This document shows, piece by piece, positions 8,122 through 17,249 of a stretch of DNA of 50,894 nucleotides. Every line of letters begins with the position of its first letter. The stretch's first letter is position 1. The notes beneath the pieces were generated by a model that was not told where the DNA came from, did no database searches, and saw nothing but the letters and a program-made list of their open reading frames with translations. The stretch spans positions 1 to 50,894 of the IMG/VR virus record IMGVR_UViG_3300017743_004392; one strand, written 5' to 3'. Made by a program: the position numbers and the translations under genes. The stretch comes from a virus.

Positions 8122-9416
8122 TGAAGAATACGTTTTATATAAGTTGTCCTATTGATACTTACAGTGGGTATGGTAGTCGAAGTAGAGATTTAGTAAAAAC
8201 AATTATTGAATCTAACAAGTATGATGTTAAAATTATCCCACAAAGGTGGGGTAATACCTCTTGGGGTTATATTAAAGACCATAGTGAAAAATGGGGATTT
8301 TTAGAGCAATATCTCTATAAGCAACCTCAACTTAATCAACAACCTGATATTTGGGCTCAAATTACTGTACCTAATGAGTTTCAACCCGTAGGAAAATACA
8401 ACATTGGTATTACAGCTGGGATGGAAACTACCGGAGTGCATCACACTTGGGTAGAGGGTGTAAATAGAATGAATTTAACATTAGTTCCCTCGGAACATTC
8501 TAAAAACTCATTTATTAACTCCCATTTCCAGCAACAGAACCCACAAGGTCAAGTAGTTGGAGAGGTTAAAGTAAACAAACCAATTGAGGTATTGTTTGAG
8601 GGAGTTGATTTAGATACATTTGTAAGTAAAAAAGGTAATCTTCCTTTGGATATTAAAGAAGATTTTGCTTATCTGTGTGTGGGTCATTGGTTGCAAGGGG
8701 ATTTTGGTGAGGATAGAAAAAACATTGGCTACACAATTAAAGCATTTCTAGAGGTATTTAAAAATAAAAAGAAAGCTCCCGCACTCATTTTGAAAACCCC
8801 AGTTGGTAATTCCTCCTATATGGGAAGAGATGAGTTAGTAAAAAGAGTAGAACAACTTAAATCCTCTGTAAACGCAACTCGTTTACCTTCTATCTATATT
8901 TTGAATGGAGATTTATCTGAGGAACAATTAAATGAGCTCTATAATCATCCTAAAGTAAAAGCATTTATGATGTTTACTAAAGGTGAAGGTTATGGTAGAC
9001 CATTGTTAGAATTTTCATTATCCAAAAAACCTATTTTAACTACAAACTGGTCTGGTCATATAGATTTTTTAAAGAAAGATTTTTGTTGTTTGGTTGATGG
9101 AGAATTAAAGAATGTTCATTCATCAGCGGCACAAAAAGATATGATCCTCCCGGAGTTCCAATGGTTTACCCCTAATGATGGTGAAGTTGGTTTTTATATT
9201 AAAGATGTTTATGAGAATTATAAAAAGTATCAAGAGTTGGCTAAGAGACAGGCTTATCATTCCAAAGAAAACTTTAGCCTTTCAAAAATGGGAGAAAAAG
9301 TTATGGAGATTCTAGAACAAAATGTTCCTGAAATCGCTAAAGAGGTAAAGCTTGAACTCCCTAAATTGAAACTTCCTAAATTGAAAAAACCTTCTTCATT
9401 CCCAAATTTAAGCTAA
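8121..9416 (+). CDS. glycosyltransferase, GT4-like, with Lys-Pro tail
   Basis: A 431-residue GT-B-type transferase. It opens with YSGYGSRSRDLVKTI, the usual acceptor-side loop, and has the donor site GEGYGRPLLEFSLSKKPI (E-x7-E). The last 25 residues repeat LPKLK-type units and end in a Ser/Pro-rich tail, perhaps a membrane or partner contact. It follows a similar enzyme directly, so the two probably add successive sugars. Confidence 0.87.
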   Translation: MKNTFYISCPIDTYSGYGSRSRDLVKTIIESNKYDVKIIPQRWGNTSWGYIKDHSEKWGFLEQYLYKQPQLNQQPDIWAQITVPNEFQPVGKYNIGITAGMETTGVHHTWVEGVNRMNLTLVPSEHSKNSFINSHFQQQNPQGQVVGEVKVNKPIEVLFEGVDLDTFVSKKGNLPLDIKEDFAYLCVGHWLQGDFGEDRKNIGYTIKAFLEVFKNKKKAPALILKTPVGNSSYMGRDELVKRVEQLKSSVNATRLPSIYILNGDLSEEQLNELYNHPKVKAFMMFTKGEGYGRPLLEFSLSKKPILTTNWSGHIDFLKKDFCCLVDGELKNVHSSAAQKDMILPEFQWFTPNDGEVGFYIKDVYENYKKYQELAKRQAYHSKENFSLSKMGEKVMEILEQNVPEIAKEVKLELPKLKLPKLKKPSSFPNLS

Positions 9417-9423
9417 AATTATT

Positions 9424-9870
9424 ATGGATAATTTAATAACTTGTAATAGATGTGGTTCGGATGCCTGTTACGTTCAAGAGGTAAACGAGAAGATTAAAAA
9501 CTATATGTGTTATGGTTGTGGTTTTATCTCAAACACTCTATATAAAAAAGGAGAAGAACTATTTGAACAAATGTCTGAAACACTCCCAGAACTATATAAA
9601 GTTTTAATGGGAGAGGAAGAAGATACAGGTATGATTTGGGTTCCCTCATATGTAAATGTTCCTGATAAAGGAATGGTATTTGCTAATGGAACTAATTTAA
9701 ACCAGTGGAAATGGGCAGCAGTAAAATCTACCACAGTTAAAGAAGAAGAGAAGGATAAATTCAAGAAAAAAGATGGCACTTACTTTGAAAACAAAATGGA
9801 TATGTCTACAATGAAGGAGTTTGTTGAGCGTGACTATATGGATGCTCTTGAGTATATTGGAGTATTATGA
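9424..9870 (+). CDS. zinc-ribbon protein
   Basis: A 148-residue protein with an N-terminal zinc ribbon (CNRCGSDAC at residues 8-16 and CYGCGF near 34-39) and a C-terminal region with WVPSYVNVPDKGMVFANGT and WKWAAVKS. I recall similar conserved proteins of unknown function in marine T4-like phages, but I cannot name the family. It interrupts the glycosyltransferases yet stays in the operon (four-base ATGA overlap with the next gene). Confidence 0.75.
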   Translation: MDNLITCNRCGSDACYVQEVNEKIKNYMCYGCGFISNTLYKKGEELFEQMSETLPELYKVLMGEEEDTGMIWVPSYVNVPDKGMVFANGTNLNQWKWAAVKSTTVKEEEKDKFKKKDGTYFENKMDMSTMKEFVERDYMDALEYIGVL

Positions 9871-10034
9871 AAATAGGAGACTTTGTTAAATTTAAATTTG
9901 TAGGGGAGTTACAGGAAGGTTATATTTCCTCAATTAGGAGAGCAAACCATAAAGGAAAATATTATACTCTTTATATGATAAGAACCCATAACGGAACTAC
10001 TCTCCCTTGTCAAGAAGAAAACTTTATTAAATGA
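9867..10034 (+). CDS. hypothetical protein, 55 aa
   Basis: A 55-residue basic protein beginning MKIGDFVKFKFVGELQEG and ending CQEENFIK. The short strands with G-D-x-V-K-F and G-Y-I-S look like a small SH3-like/KOW barrel, a guess from pattern alone. It overlaps neighbours with ATGA at both ends, strong support that it is a real gene. Confidence 0.65.
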   Translation: MKIGDFVKFKFVGELQEGYISSIRRANHKGKYYTLYMIRTHNGTTLPCQEENFIK

Positions 10035-10675
10035 AAACAGTTACTTATGCCATTACAGTTTGTAATGAGCTAGAAGAGTTAAAACAATTAACTGAGTTTT
10101 TAGATCAAAACAAAAACCCTAATGATCAGATTCTAGTAGTTTTCGATTTTACAAATGGTGATCTTAGAGTAAAAAAATGGATCGAACGAAACTGTGATTA
10201 TTTTAGATTTAAGTATCAAATAACTAAATTTGAAGGTGATTTTGCTGCTTATAAAAATAAATTATTTGAGTGGTGCAACACAGAATATATTTTTCAAATT
10301 GATGCTGATGAATTACCTCACAAAAATCTAATTGTAAATCTCCCTGCTTTACTAGAAAATGATATAGACCTTTTCTATGTCCCTAGAGTAAATACTGTAG
10401 CAGGTATCACCCAAGAACATATTCAAAGATGGAGATGGAAACAAGATGAAAATGGTTGGGTTAACTTCCCAGATTTCCAAGGTAGAATCTATAAAAATAG
10501 TAAGCACCTGTGTTGGGAAGGAGAAGTAAATCTAAAATGGGAAGGTAAAGTACATGAGCGTATCGTATCACATTCTAGATATGCTCATTTACCCAAACAA
10601 GAGGAATGGTCTTTGTATCATCCTAAAACTATAGATAAACAAGAAAAACAAAATAATTTTTATAATAAATTATAA
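10031..10675 (+). CDS. glycosyltransferase, GT2-like
   Basis: A 214-residue GT-A-type transferase. It starts TYAITVCNELEELKQLTEFL, typical of GT2, has the metal-binding DxD equivalent in FQIDADELPHKN (about residues 89-100), and ends with HERIVSHSRYAHLP. It is short for GT2 but keeps the core. It overlaps the next gene by one base. Confidence 0.82.
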   Translation: MKTVTYAITVCNELEELKQLTEFLDQNKNPNDQILVVFDFTNGDLRVKKWIERNCDYFRFKYQITKFEGDFAAYKNKLFEWCNTEYIFQIDADELPHKNLIVNLPALLENDIDLFYVPRVNTVAGITQEHIQRWRWKQDENGWVNFPDFQGRIYKNSKHLCWEGEVNLKWEGKVHERIVSHSRYAHLPKQEEWSLYHPKTIDKQEKQNNFYNKL

Positions 10676-11718
10676 TGGAGGGTAAAAAAAATATATTGTT
10701 TATAACCACTCAATATCGTAGTGGGGAAAGAATATACCCTGTTATCCCTTTTTTATCTGAGAAATACAATTTAGATTTACTTACAATTTATCATATGCAC
10801 CCCACCCAAGGAAAATGGGGGGGTAATACAGACGGGAGAAAAATATTTAATAAAACGTATAGACCATTTTTTAAAACTACTTTGTCTGAGGTGGATGATA
10901 CTTCATTTGAAAAATATGATTTAATTATAGCTGATGATTGCAGACTTCAAAGTGGTTTAGGAGAAATTTACCAAAGAAGAAAATGTCTAATGATTGGCAA
11001 TTCTCATGGAAACAATAGATTTAACTACCCAGTTATAAATTATCAAAAATGTTTTGATGGGTGTTTTGTCTTCGGAGAAAAAGAAGCTACTCACCAACAT
11101 TTAATACCCGGGGGGATTCCTTCAAATGATAAATTGAAAAATTATCAAGGTATTGAAAAAAAACATATATTATTAATTACTAATTTTTTGGGAAATAAAC
11201 CCACATATACAGATCCTTTTGGGTTCCATTTTTTACCTATGGATGAAAGTTTTTTTAATAGTTTAAGGTTATTAGAATTACAAAAAAAATATAATAAACC
11301 AATTGTTATTAAAATTAAAAGTAGGGAAGATGGGAATTATAAAGAAGATATAAATTATGTAAAAAATTTACTCCCTGAAGGATTGGACTATAAAATAGTT
11401 GTTGATGTAGAAGATGATAATTTATTGATCTCAGAAAGTGAAATTGTAATAGGTCATCCTTCTACTATGATGCTTAAATCCCTTCAATTAAAAATACCAA
11501 CAGCCATGTTTAAAAATTATGGATATGGGGATGAAGGAGGTTGTATATATAAAAATTGCAATCAATTAATTGAACTCGAATATAATCAAATAATTGAAAC
11601 CTTAAAATCCCCACCAGATTTAAAATTTTTAGAAAAAACAATATTAGGAGGGCTTAGTTTTAATAGTACAGATTATTATATTCACTATATAGATCAACTT
11701 ATTAATGGGTACAAATAA
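10675..11718 (+). CDS. GT-B-like glycosyl/glycerophosphotransferase
   Basis: A 347-residue protein with two Rossmann-like halves (KNILFITTQYRSGERIYPVIP and KKHILLITNF). The late segment SESEIVIGHPSTMMLKSLQL resembles the donor-site loop of CDP-glycerol glycerophosphotransferases and related GT-B enzymes. I do not recognise the exact family. The gene carries an 8-A tract just after its start (10684-10691) and a 7-G tract at 10817-10823, both possible slippage sites. Confidence 0.6.
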   Translation: MEGKKNILFITTQYRSGERIYPVIPFLSEKYNLDLLTIYHMHPTQGKWGGNTDGRKIFNKTYRPFFKTTLSEVDDTSFEKYDLIIADDCRLQSGLGEIYQRRKCLMIGNSHGNNRFNYPVINYQKCFDGCFVFGEKEATHQHLIPGGIPSNDKLKNYQGIEKKHILLITNFLGNKPTYTDPFGFHFLPMDESFFNSLRLLELQKKYNKPIVIKIKSREDGNYKEDINYVKNLLPEGLDYKIVVDVEDDNLLISESEIVIGHPSTMMLKSLQLKIPTAMFKNYGYGDEGGCIYKNCNQLIELEYNQIIETLKSPPDLKFLEKTILGGLSFNSTDYYIHYIDQLINGYK

Positions 11719-12601
11719 AATTTTAGTTACTGGGGGAAGTGGAATGGTAGGGAAACATCTTAAACGTATACTCCCAAACTCTATTTATATATCAAGTAAA
11801 GATGGTGATCTTAGAGATCCAACTTATGTAAAATATCTCCTTTCTTCACTTACCCCTGATACTGTAATACATTTAGCTGCTCGTGTAGGAGGAATTCAAG
11901 AAAATATAGATAATCCCGCAGAATTTTTTGATGATAACATTTTAATAAATACTAACGTATTAAAATATTCTTATAAATATAATGTAAAAAGATTTCTCGG
12001 AATACTAAGTACTTGCATCTACCCAGATAAAATGAATAATTACCCAATGGTTGAAAGTGATATATTTTCGGGTCCTCCATCACCAACTAATTTTAGTTAT
12101 GGGTATGCCAAAAGATGTTTAGCTGTTCAAATTGATTCATATAATAAACAATATAATACTAAGTATAATTATTTAATTTCAAGTAATTTATATAGTGAAT
12201 TAGATAATTTTGAACATGGTAGAAAAATGCATTTTATAACTGCATTACTTAAAAAAATCTATACTCAAACACAAAAAATTGAATTATTAGGAACAGGTAA
12301 ACCTTTAAGACAATTTATGTATGCTGGGGATTTTGCCAGAATAATAAAAAAAGTAATAGAAAAAGACATTACAGAAAGTTTTAATGTAGCTTGCCCTGAA
12401 AACCTTTCTATACAAAAAATGGCTGAGATTGCAATTAAAACTTTAAAACCTAATTTAAATCTAGAATTCAACAACCACCCAGAATTAGATGGACAATATC
12501 GTAAAGATGTTAGTTGTAAAAAAATGGAAAAATTCATTCCTAATTTTAATTTTACTCCATTTTCAAAGGGAATAAAAATAGTTTATGATAAAATTAGTTA
12601 G
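11705..12601 (+). CDS. NAD(P)-dependent SDR, GDP-fucose/colitose synthase-like
   Basis: A 298-residue extended short-chain dehydrogenase. It has the nucleotide-binding TGGSGMVGKHL at residues 8-18, HLAARVGGIQENIDNP (typical of GDP-L-fucose synthase), catalytic Ser/Cys in GILSTCIYP, and the YxxxK pair in YGYAKR. Enzymes of this family epimerise and reduce GDP-4-keto-6-deoxymannose to GDP-L-fucose, or act as ColC on the 3-deoxy analogue. The next gene is a ColD-like 3-dehydratase, which favours the ColC reading. It overlaps the neighbours by 14 and 17 bases. Confidence 0.85.
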   Translation: MGTNKILVTGGSGMVGKHLKRILPNSIYISSKDGDLRDPTYVKYLLSSLTPDTVIHLAARVGGIQENIDNPAEFFDDNILINTNVLKYSYKYNVKRFLGILSTCIYPDKMNNYPMVESDIFSGPPSPTNFSYGYAKRCLAVQIDSYNKQYNTKYNYLISSNLYSELDNFEHGRKMHFITALLKKIYTQTQKIELLGTGKPLRQFMYAGDFARIIKKVIEKDITESFNVACPENLSIQKMAEIAIKTLKPNLNLEFNNHPELDGQYRKDVSCKKMEKFIPNFNFTPFSKGIKIVYDKIS

Positions 12602-13760
12602 CGATACAATAGATAGACAAGATATTAATGCACTTGTCGAATGGTTACAACAAGACCCTATACCAAGACTTACTAAAGGAGATCTAACAAAACAGTTAGA
12701 GGAAAAATGGGCAAAAAAGATAGGTACGAAGTATTCGGTATTCGTTAATTCTGGATCTTCTTCAATTTTACTAACATTAGCAGCACTGAAAGAATCTGGT
12801 AGGCTAAAAAATAATAAAATAGTAGTACCCGCATTGAGTTGGGCTACTGATGTTAGTTCCCCTATGCTACTAGGGTATGATATTATAATGTGTGATTGTA
12901 ATTTAAGTGATTTATCCTGTGATTTAAAAGCATTAGAAAAGATATTTCAACAAGAAAATCCTGCTACACTTATTTTAGTATCACCATTAGGATTAGTTCC
13001 TAATATGTTAGATGTAACAAATTTATGTGCTAAATATGATGTAACTCTATTAGAAGATGTCTGTGAGAGTATGGGATCAAAATATCAACAACAATATTTA
13101 GGTTCATTTGGACTTGTATCTTTTTTCTCAATGTATTTTGGACATCATTTATCGACCATTGAAGGTGGATTTATAAATACAGATGATGAAGACCTTTATC
13201 ATTTACTGCTTATGATAAGAAGCCATGGTTGGGATAGAGATTTACCAAAAGAAAAACAAAAGGAATTAAGAGAACAACATAATTGTACTGATTTTGATGC
13301 TTTATATAACTTTTATGTCCCTGGGATGAATTTGAGATCTACAGATCTTCAAGCATTTATTGGATTGCGAGCCATAGATAAGCTAGATCGTTATTCACGA
13401 ATTCGACGAGATAACTTTCATTTCTATATGAATTCTTTAACAACTAATCAATTAGATTTGATAGAAAGAAACGGTGATTATGTTTCAAGTTTTGCAATAC
13501 CAATTATACATCCTCAACGTAAAAATATTATTAGAGATTTGCAAGATGAAGGTGTAGAGGTAAGACCATTAATCGCAGGTAACATGGCAAATAAACCAAT
13601 GTGGAAAGGAAGTAAAGTAGGATTAGAAAATTGTGAATTAATAGAAGCACAGGGGTTTTATGTCCCAAACCACCAAGATCTTACGACACAAGAAATAAAA
13701 ATAATAGTAAACATAATTAATCAATATAAAAATGAAAACAGGAATATTATTTACAAGTAG
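12585..13760 (+). CDS. DegT-family PLP enzyme, ColD-like 3-dehydratase
   Basis: A 391-residue sugar PLP enzyme of the DegT/DnrJ/EryC1/StrS fold. PLP-contact regions are NSGSSSILLTLAAL (residues 55-68) and LLEDVCESMGS (about 155-165). Where aminotransferases carry the PLP-binding Lys, this protein has FGHHLSTIEGG, with His at 187-188. This His-for-Lys change defines the ColD/RfbH-type 3-dehydratases, which remove the C3 hydroxyl of a 4-keto-6-deoxy sugar. With the adjacent SDR it could make a colitose-like GDP-3,6-dideoxy sugar from host GDP-4-keto-6-deoxymannose. Substrate is inferred; no gmd homologue is in the window. Confidence 0.85.
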   Translation: MIKLVSDTIDRQDINALVEWLQQDPIPRLTKGDLTKQLEEKWAKKIGTKYSVFVNSGSSSILLTLAALKESGRLKNNKIVVPALSWATDVSSPMLLGYDIIMCDCNLSDLSCDLKALEKIFQQENPATLILVSPLGLVPNMLDVTNLCAKYDVTLLEDVCESMGSKYQQQYLGSFGLVSFFSMYFGHHLSTIEGGFINTDDEDLYHLLLMIRSHGWDRDLPKEKQKELREQHNCTDFDALYNFYVPGMNLRSTDLQAFIGLRAIDKLDRYSRIRRDNFHFYMNSLTTNQLDLIERNGDYVSSFAIPIIHPQRKNIIRDLQDEGVEVRPLIAGNMANKPMWKGSKVGLENCELIEAQGFYVPNHQDLTTQEIKIIVNIINQYKNENRNIIYK

Positions 13761-14631
13761 AAACAATTATGATTTATTAGATTATTGGTTAAGTAAGGTA
13801 GATACTGAAAATTTATTTATTTTAAGTATTGATGAAGATTCTACCTTAGAAAATAAAATTAAAGGAAAAGAAATATGTAAAAAACATAAAATTACATATA
13901 TGGATAGAGAAGATAGAGGTATGCAGAATAATCTTACATCTGCTTGTTCTATTTTTAAAAAAAACAATTTAGATTGGATAATATGGTTCCAACATGATTG
14001 TTTTCCTATTACTGAAGGATTTTTTACTAAATTTAATAAGTTAGCTGAAACAGGAAAATTAAACGAATTTGGTGTTATAGGATTCAACATTAAACACGAT
14101 GGAGTATACCAGATGCTTTCACGCACCCCCTTACAACAACCTAATGAAAATATGTGGAATAGATTTGATATAAATTCCCAACTTCCCTTAAACTATAATA
14201 AAATCCACTCAGTAGAATCAGTTTCTTGGATGTGTGCTGCGGTTAATATTGATCAATATAAAACCCAAATTGCCCCTACAGGAGATTATCAATTTTTTCA
14301 TGCTTGGGATGATATAGCTTTCCAATTTATGTATAAAAATATTCACAACATATGTATTCCTTTTTTAGAACTTTCCCATGAACAAATTATAAAAAAAGAA
14401 TTTAATATTCCTGTTAAATCCCCACTTGCTAAAAATAAAGAAGAAGAAAGGGAAAGAGAACATTTTTATGGAAAATGGGGACACCATGATGTATGGGAAA
14501 ATAGATGGGGATTTTTATATGATGATAACTTAACATTTGAAGAAGTTAAAGAAAATTATAATGGAACATTAATTAATAAATTTTATAATCATAACATTAA
14601 TGAAGGTCCATTAAAAACCTTTGAGATATGA
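13732..14631 (+). CDS. GT-A-like glycosyltransferase
   Basis: A 299-residue protein with a GT-A-like N-terminus (TGILFTSRNNYDLLDYWLSK), an acidic WFQHDCFPIT segment in the place of a metal-binding DxD, and a conserved-looking FFHAWDDIAFQFMY. It overlaps the PLP enzyme by 29 bases and the neuA-like gene by four. Probably an unusual glycosyltransferase; the family is not identified with certainty. Confidence 0.6.
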   Translation: MKTGILFTSRNNYDLLDYWLSKVDTENLFILSIDEDSTLENKIKGKEICKKHKITYMDREDRGMQNNLTSACSIFKKNNLDWIIWFQHDCFPITEGFFTKFNKLAETGKLNEFGVIGFNIKHDGVYQMLSRTPLQQPNENMWNRFDINSQLPLNYNKIHSVESVSWMCAAVNIDQYKTQIAPTGDYQFFHAWDDIAFQFMYKNIHNICIPFLELSHEQIIKKEFNIPVKSPLAKNKEEEREREHFYGKWGHHDVWENRWGFLYDDNLTFEEVKENYNGTLINKFYNHNINEGPLKTFEI

Positions 14632-15323
14632 TTAAAAATAAATCGGTATTAGCAATCACTTTAGCTCGGGGTGGATCTAAAGGCATTTTTAAAAAAAACA
14701 TTACTCCTTTAAATGGAAAACCATTATTAGAATATACTATAGAAGAAGTAAAAAAGAGTAAATTTATAGATCAATATGTTGTAGGAACTGATGATAAAGA
14801 AACAAAACAGGTATGTAACAAAAATAATGTAAATGTAATAGATAGAAAACCTGTTAAAGATACTCAAACTACTGCCGAAGGGTTATTAGAAATTTTAAAT
14901 CAATTACCTAAATATGATTATGTTATTGAAATAATGTGTACTAACCCATTTAAAACAGTTGAAGATATAGATTCTATTATTAAAAAATTATCTAAATCTA
15001 ATGGCAACTCAGTTACTTCTGTAACTAGAATATGGGATAATCATCCTAATAGAGTAAAATTTATATCAAATGGAATTTTAAAAGGATTTAACTCCGAAGA
15101 AGACCCAGATAAGCCTGGTTGGAGAAGACAAGATTTATCCCCTCCGGCATATGTAAGAAATGGGTCTTTATACGCTATGACTTATGACCAAATAGTAAAA
15201 CATAAAAAACGTTTAACCCTAAAAACTATTCCGTATATTATGGAAGCTAAAAAATCTATTAATATAGATGAACCCCTTGATTTATTAATAGCTGAACATT
15301 TAATGAAAAATGAAAATAACTAA
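14628..15323 (+). CDS. neuA: acylneuraminate cytidylyltransferase (NeuA-like)
   Basis: A 231-residue CMP-sugar synthetase. The signature LARGGSKGIFKKNITPLNGKPL (cytidylyltransferase P-loop-like region) starts at about residue 12; later features are VGTDDKET, DRKPVKDTQTTAE, and IEIMCTNPFKTVEDID. It should activate a 2-keto-3-deoxy acid sugar (sialic-type nonulosonate or relative) with CTP. The neuB-like gene lies at 17246, so synthesis and activation of such a sugar are both present. Length matches cellular NeuA catalytic domains. Confidence 0.9.
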   Translation: MIKNKSVLAITLARGGSKGIFKKNITPLNGKPLLEYTIEEVKKSKFIDQYVVGTDDKETKQVCNKNNVNVIDRKPVKDTQTTAEGLLEILNQLPKYDYVIEIMCTNPFKTVEDIDSIIKKLSKSNGNSVTSVTRIWDNHPNRVKFISNGILKGFNSEEDPDKPGWRRQDLSPPAYVRNGSLYAMTYDQIVKHKKRLTLKTIPYIMEAKKSINIDEPLDLLIAEHLMKNENN

Positions 15324-16383
15324 AGTTATAGGATATGGATTATCATCCCCAGTAAAATCTAAGTTTACTTACTACGGGTATCAAACTAATATAAAAAATA
15401 TTGGTATAGTAGAAGTACATACCGATAACGGTTTAGTGGGATTTGGAGAAACGTATGCTGGGGTGTATTGTGCTGAATTAATAGAACCAACAGTTAAATA
15501 TTTAGAAAATTATCTATTAGGGGCTGATTTAAATAATAATATAATTGATAACATCCCCTTTATAGGGAGAAGTGGATTAATAAAATGTGTATATAGTGGG
15601 ATTGATATTGCCATACATGATATTTTAAGTAAAAATCAAAATGTTCCCCTATACCAATACTTAGGAGGAAAAAATACAGATATAAAATTATATGCAAGCA
15701 ATGGATCTTCCAGGTTTTCACCTAAACAAATAGAAGATGATGTTAAACATATTACTGATTTAGGTTATACTTCTTATAAAATGAGAATTGGTGTACAAGA
15801 CAAAAGTGTAGACTTAAAAAGATTAGAATCAGCTAGAAAATATTTGGGTGAAGGTGATTTGATGGTAGATGCTATTATGGGTACTAATCCTATTAAATGG
15901 AACTATAATGAAGCTTTAAATTGGAGTAAAAATTTAGAACAATTTGATACATTATGGTTAGAAGAACCTTTTACCCCTACTTTTATAGATGATTATAGTA
16001 AATTATGTCTTGAATCAAATCTAAAGGTAGCAGGGGGGGAATCTTTAAATCAATATTTAGAATTTAAAACTTACAAAGATAAAAAATCTGTGGATATAAT
16101 TCAACCTGATGTAACCAATAGTGGGGGTGTAAAAGAATGTGTCAAGGTTATAAATTTATTTGGAAATAAAAATACAGCTATGCATGTGTGGGGAAGTCAA
16201 GTAGCTATAAATGCTAATGAACATTTTTCAAAAGCATACGAAGTTAATTACCTAGAAGTTCCTTTAATGGAACTGGAAATTAATGATTATATTAAAGGAG
16301 AAGGGATAGGAATAGGAATTAATATAACAGATGATGTTAAATCTAAATATAAATTAAAAAATAAAATAGATTTTAAAATATGA
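15310..16383 (+). CDS. enolase-superfamily (MR/MLE) enzyme
   Basis: A 357-residue mandelate racemase/muconate lactonizing-type enzyme. Metal ligands are visible: Asp187 (MVDAIMG), Glu219 (LEEPF), Glu244 (AGGES). The K-x-R catalytic motif is at 157-159 (KMR), Asp267 (QPDVTNSGG) and His292 (MHVWGS) form the usual His-Asp side. Family members dehydrate or epimerise sugar acids through an enolate. Between neuA- and neuB-like genes it may shape the acid sugar precursor. The substrate cannot be read from sequence. A 7-G tract lies at 16033-16039. Confidence 0.88.
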   Translation: MKITKVIGYGLSSPVKSKFTYYGYQTNIKNIGIVEVHTDNGLVGFGETYAGVYCAELIEPTVKYLENYLLGADLNNNIIDNIPFIGRSGLIKCVYSGIDIAIHDILSKNQNVPLYQYLGGKNTDIKLYASNGSSRFSPKQIEDDVKHITDLGYTSYKMRIGVQDKSVDLKRLESARKYLGEGDLMVDAIMGTNPIKWNYNEALNWSKNLEQFDTLWLEEPFTPTFIDDYSKLCLESNLKVAGGESLNQYLEFKTYKDKKSVDIIQPDVTNSGGVKECVKVINLFGNKNTAMHVWGSQVAINANEHFSKAYEVNYLEVPLMELEINDYIKGEGIGIGINITDDVKSKYKLKNKIDFKI

Positions 16384-17249
16384 TAATCTACACTGATTTA
16401 TACAACAGAACTAAAAACTACACTGTCCCCGAAAAAACTTTATCTTACATAGAAGATAAATTTAATGTAAATATTACAACTATTCTAAACCCTGATGCTG
16501 AGATTTATTGGGGGGATAAATTAACAGATCATCATTTAAAAGTAATGCCTAATATTAAATGGATCCACTTATCAAAAACAGGATATGGTAAATTCAATCT
16601 CCCCCCTAAAACAATTATAACTAACACCCCAGATAGTTCTAATGGAGTAGCCGAATATGCATTAACTGGGGTGCTTAATATGTTAAGGGGGGTGAATAAT
16701 ATGCCTTTAACTAGGATGGAATTTGATCCTAATATAGACTATATTTTACCCTTTAATCAAGTAAAATGTTTAATTGTGGGGTATGGTAATATAGGGAAAC
16801 AATTAAGTAGATTACTATCTTCATTAGGGATTAAAAATGATAAAGTAACTAGAAATGATAACATAAAAAATATCTTACTTAAAGAAAAGTATAATTTTAT
16901 AATTAACTGTTTACCTTTTAATCCTACTACTTTAAATTATTTTAATTTAAGTACATTTGATTGTATGCAAAATTCTTCGTATTTTATAAATGTTGGGAGA
17001 GGGGAAACTGTGGATGAAAATGATTTATATGATTCTTTAAAAACCAATAAAATTAGAGGAGCTTTTTTGGATGTAGTTAAAAATGAACCTCTGCAAAAAG
17101 ATAATAAATTACTATCTTTAGATAATGTTTTTATTTCCCCCCACATAGCTAATGCCATGCAAAATAGTTTGGATACCCAAATAAATGTTTTTACAGATAA
17201 CCTAATAAAGTACCAAAATAAACAACCCTTAAATAATATTATAAAATGA
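16380..17249 (+). CDS. D-2-hydroxyacid dehydrogenase-like protein
   Basis: A 289-residue NAD-dependent 2-hydroxyacid dehydrogenase. The nucleotide-binding VGYGNIGKQL is at 133-142; the catalytic Arg, Glu and His positions are suggested by NVGRGETVDENDLYDSL, DVVKNEPL and ISPHIANA. It is about 30-40 residues shorter than usual members. Its placement between the MR/MLE enzyme and the neuB-like gene suggests it oxidises or reduces a 2-keto/2-hydroxy acid in the same pathway. Confidence 0.85.
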   Translation: MIIYTDLYNRTKNYTVPEKTLSYIEDKFNVNITTILNPDAEIYWGDKLTDHHLKVMPNIKWIHLSKTGYGKFNLPPKTIITNTPDSSNGVAEYALTGVLNMLRGVNNMPLTRMEFDPNIDYILPFNQVKCLIVGYGNIGKQLSRLLSSLGIKNDKVTRNDNIKNILLKEKYNFIINCLPFNPTTLNYFNLSTFDCMQNSSYFINVGRGETVDENDLYDSLKTNKIRGAFLDVVKNEPLQKDNKLLSLDNVFISPHIANAMQNSLDTQINVFTDNLIKYQNKQPLNNIIK

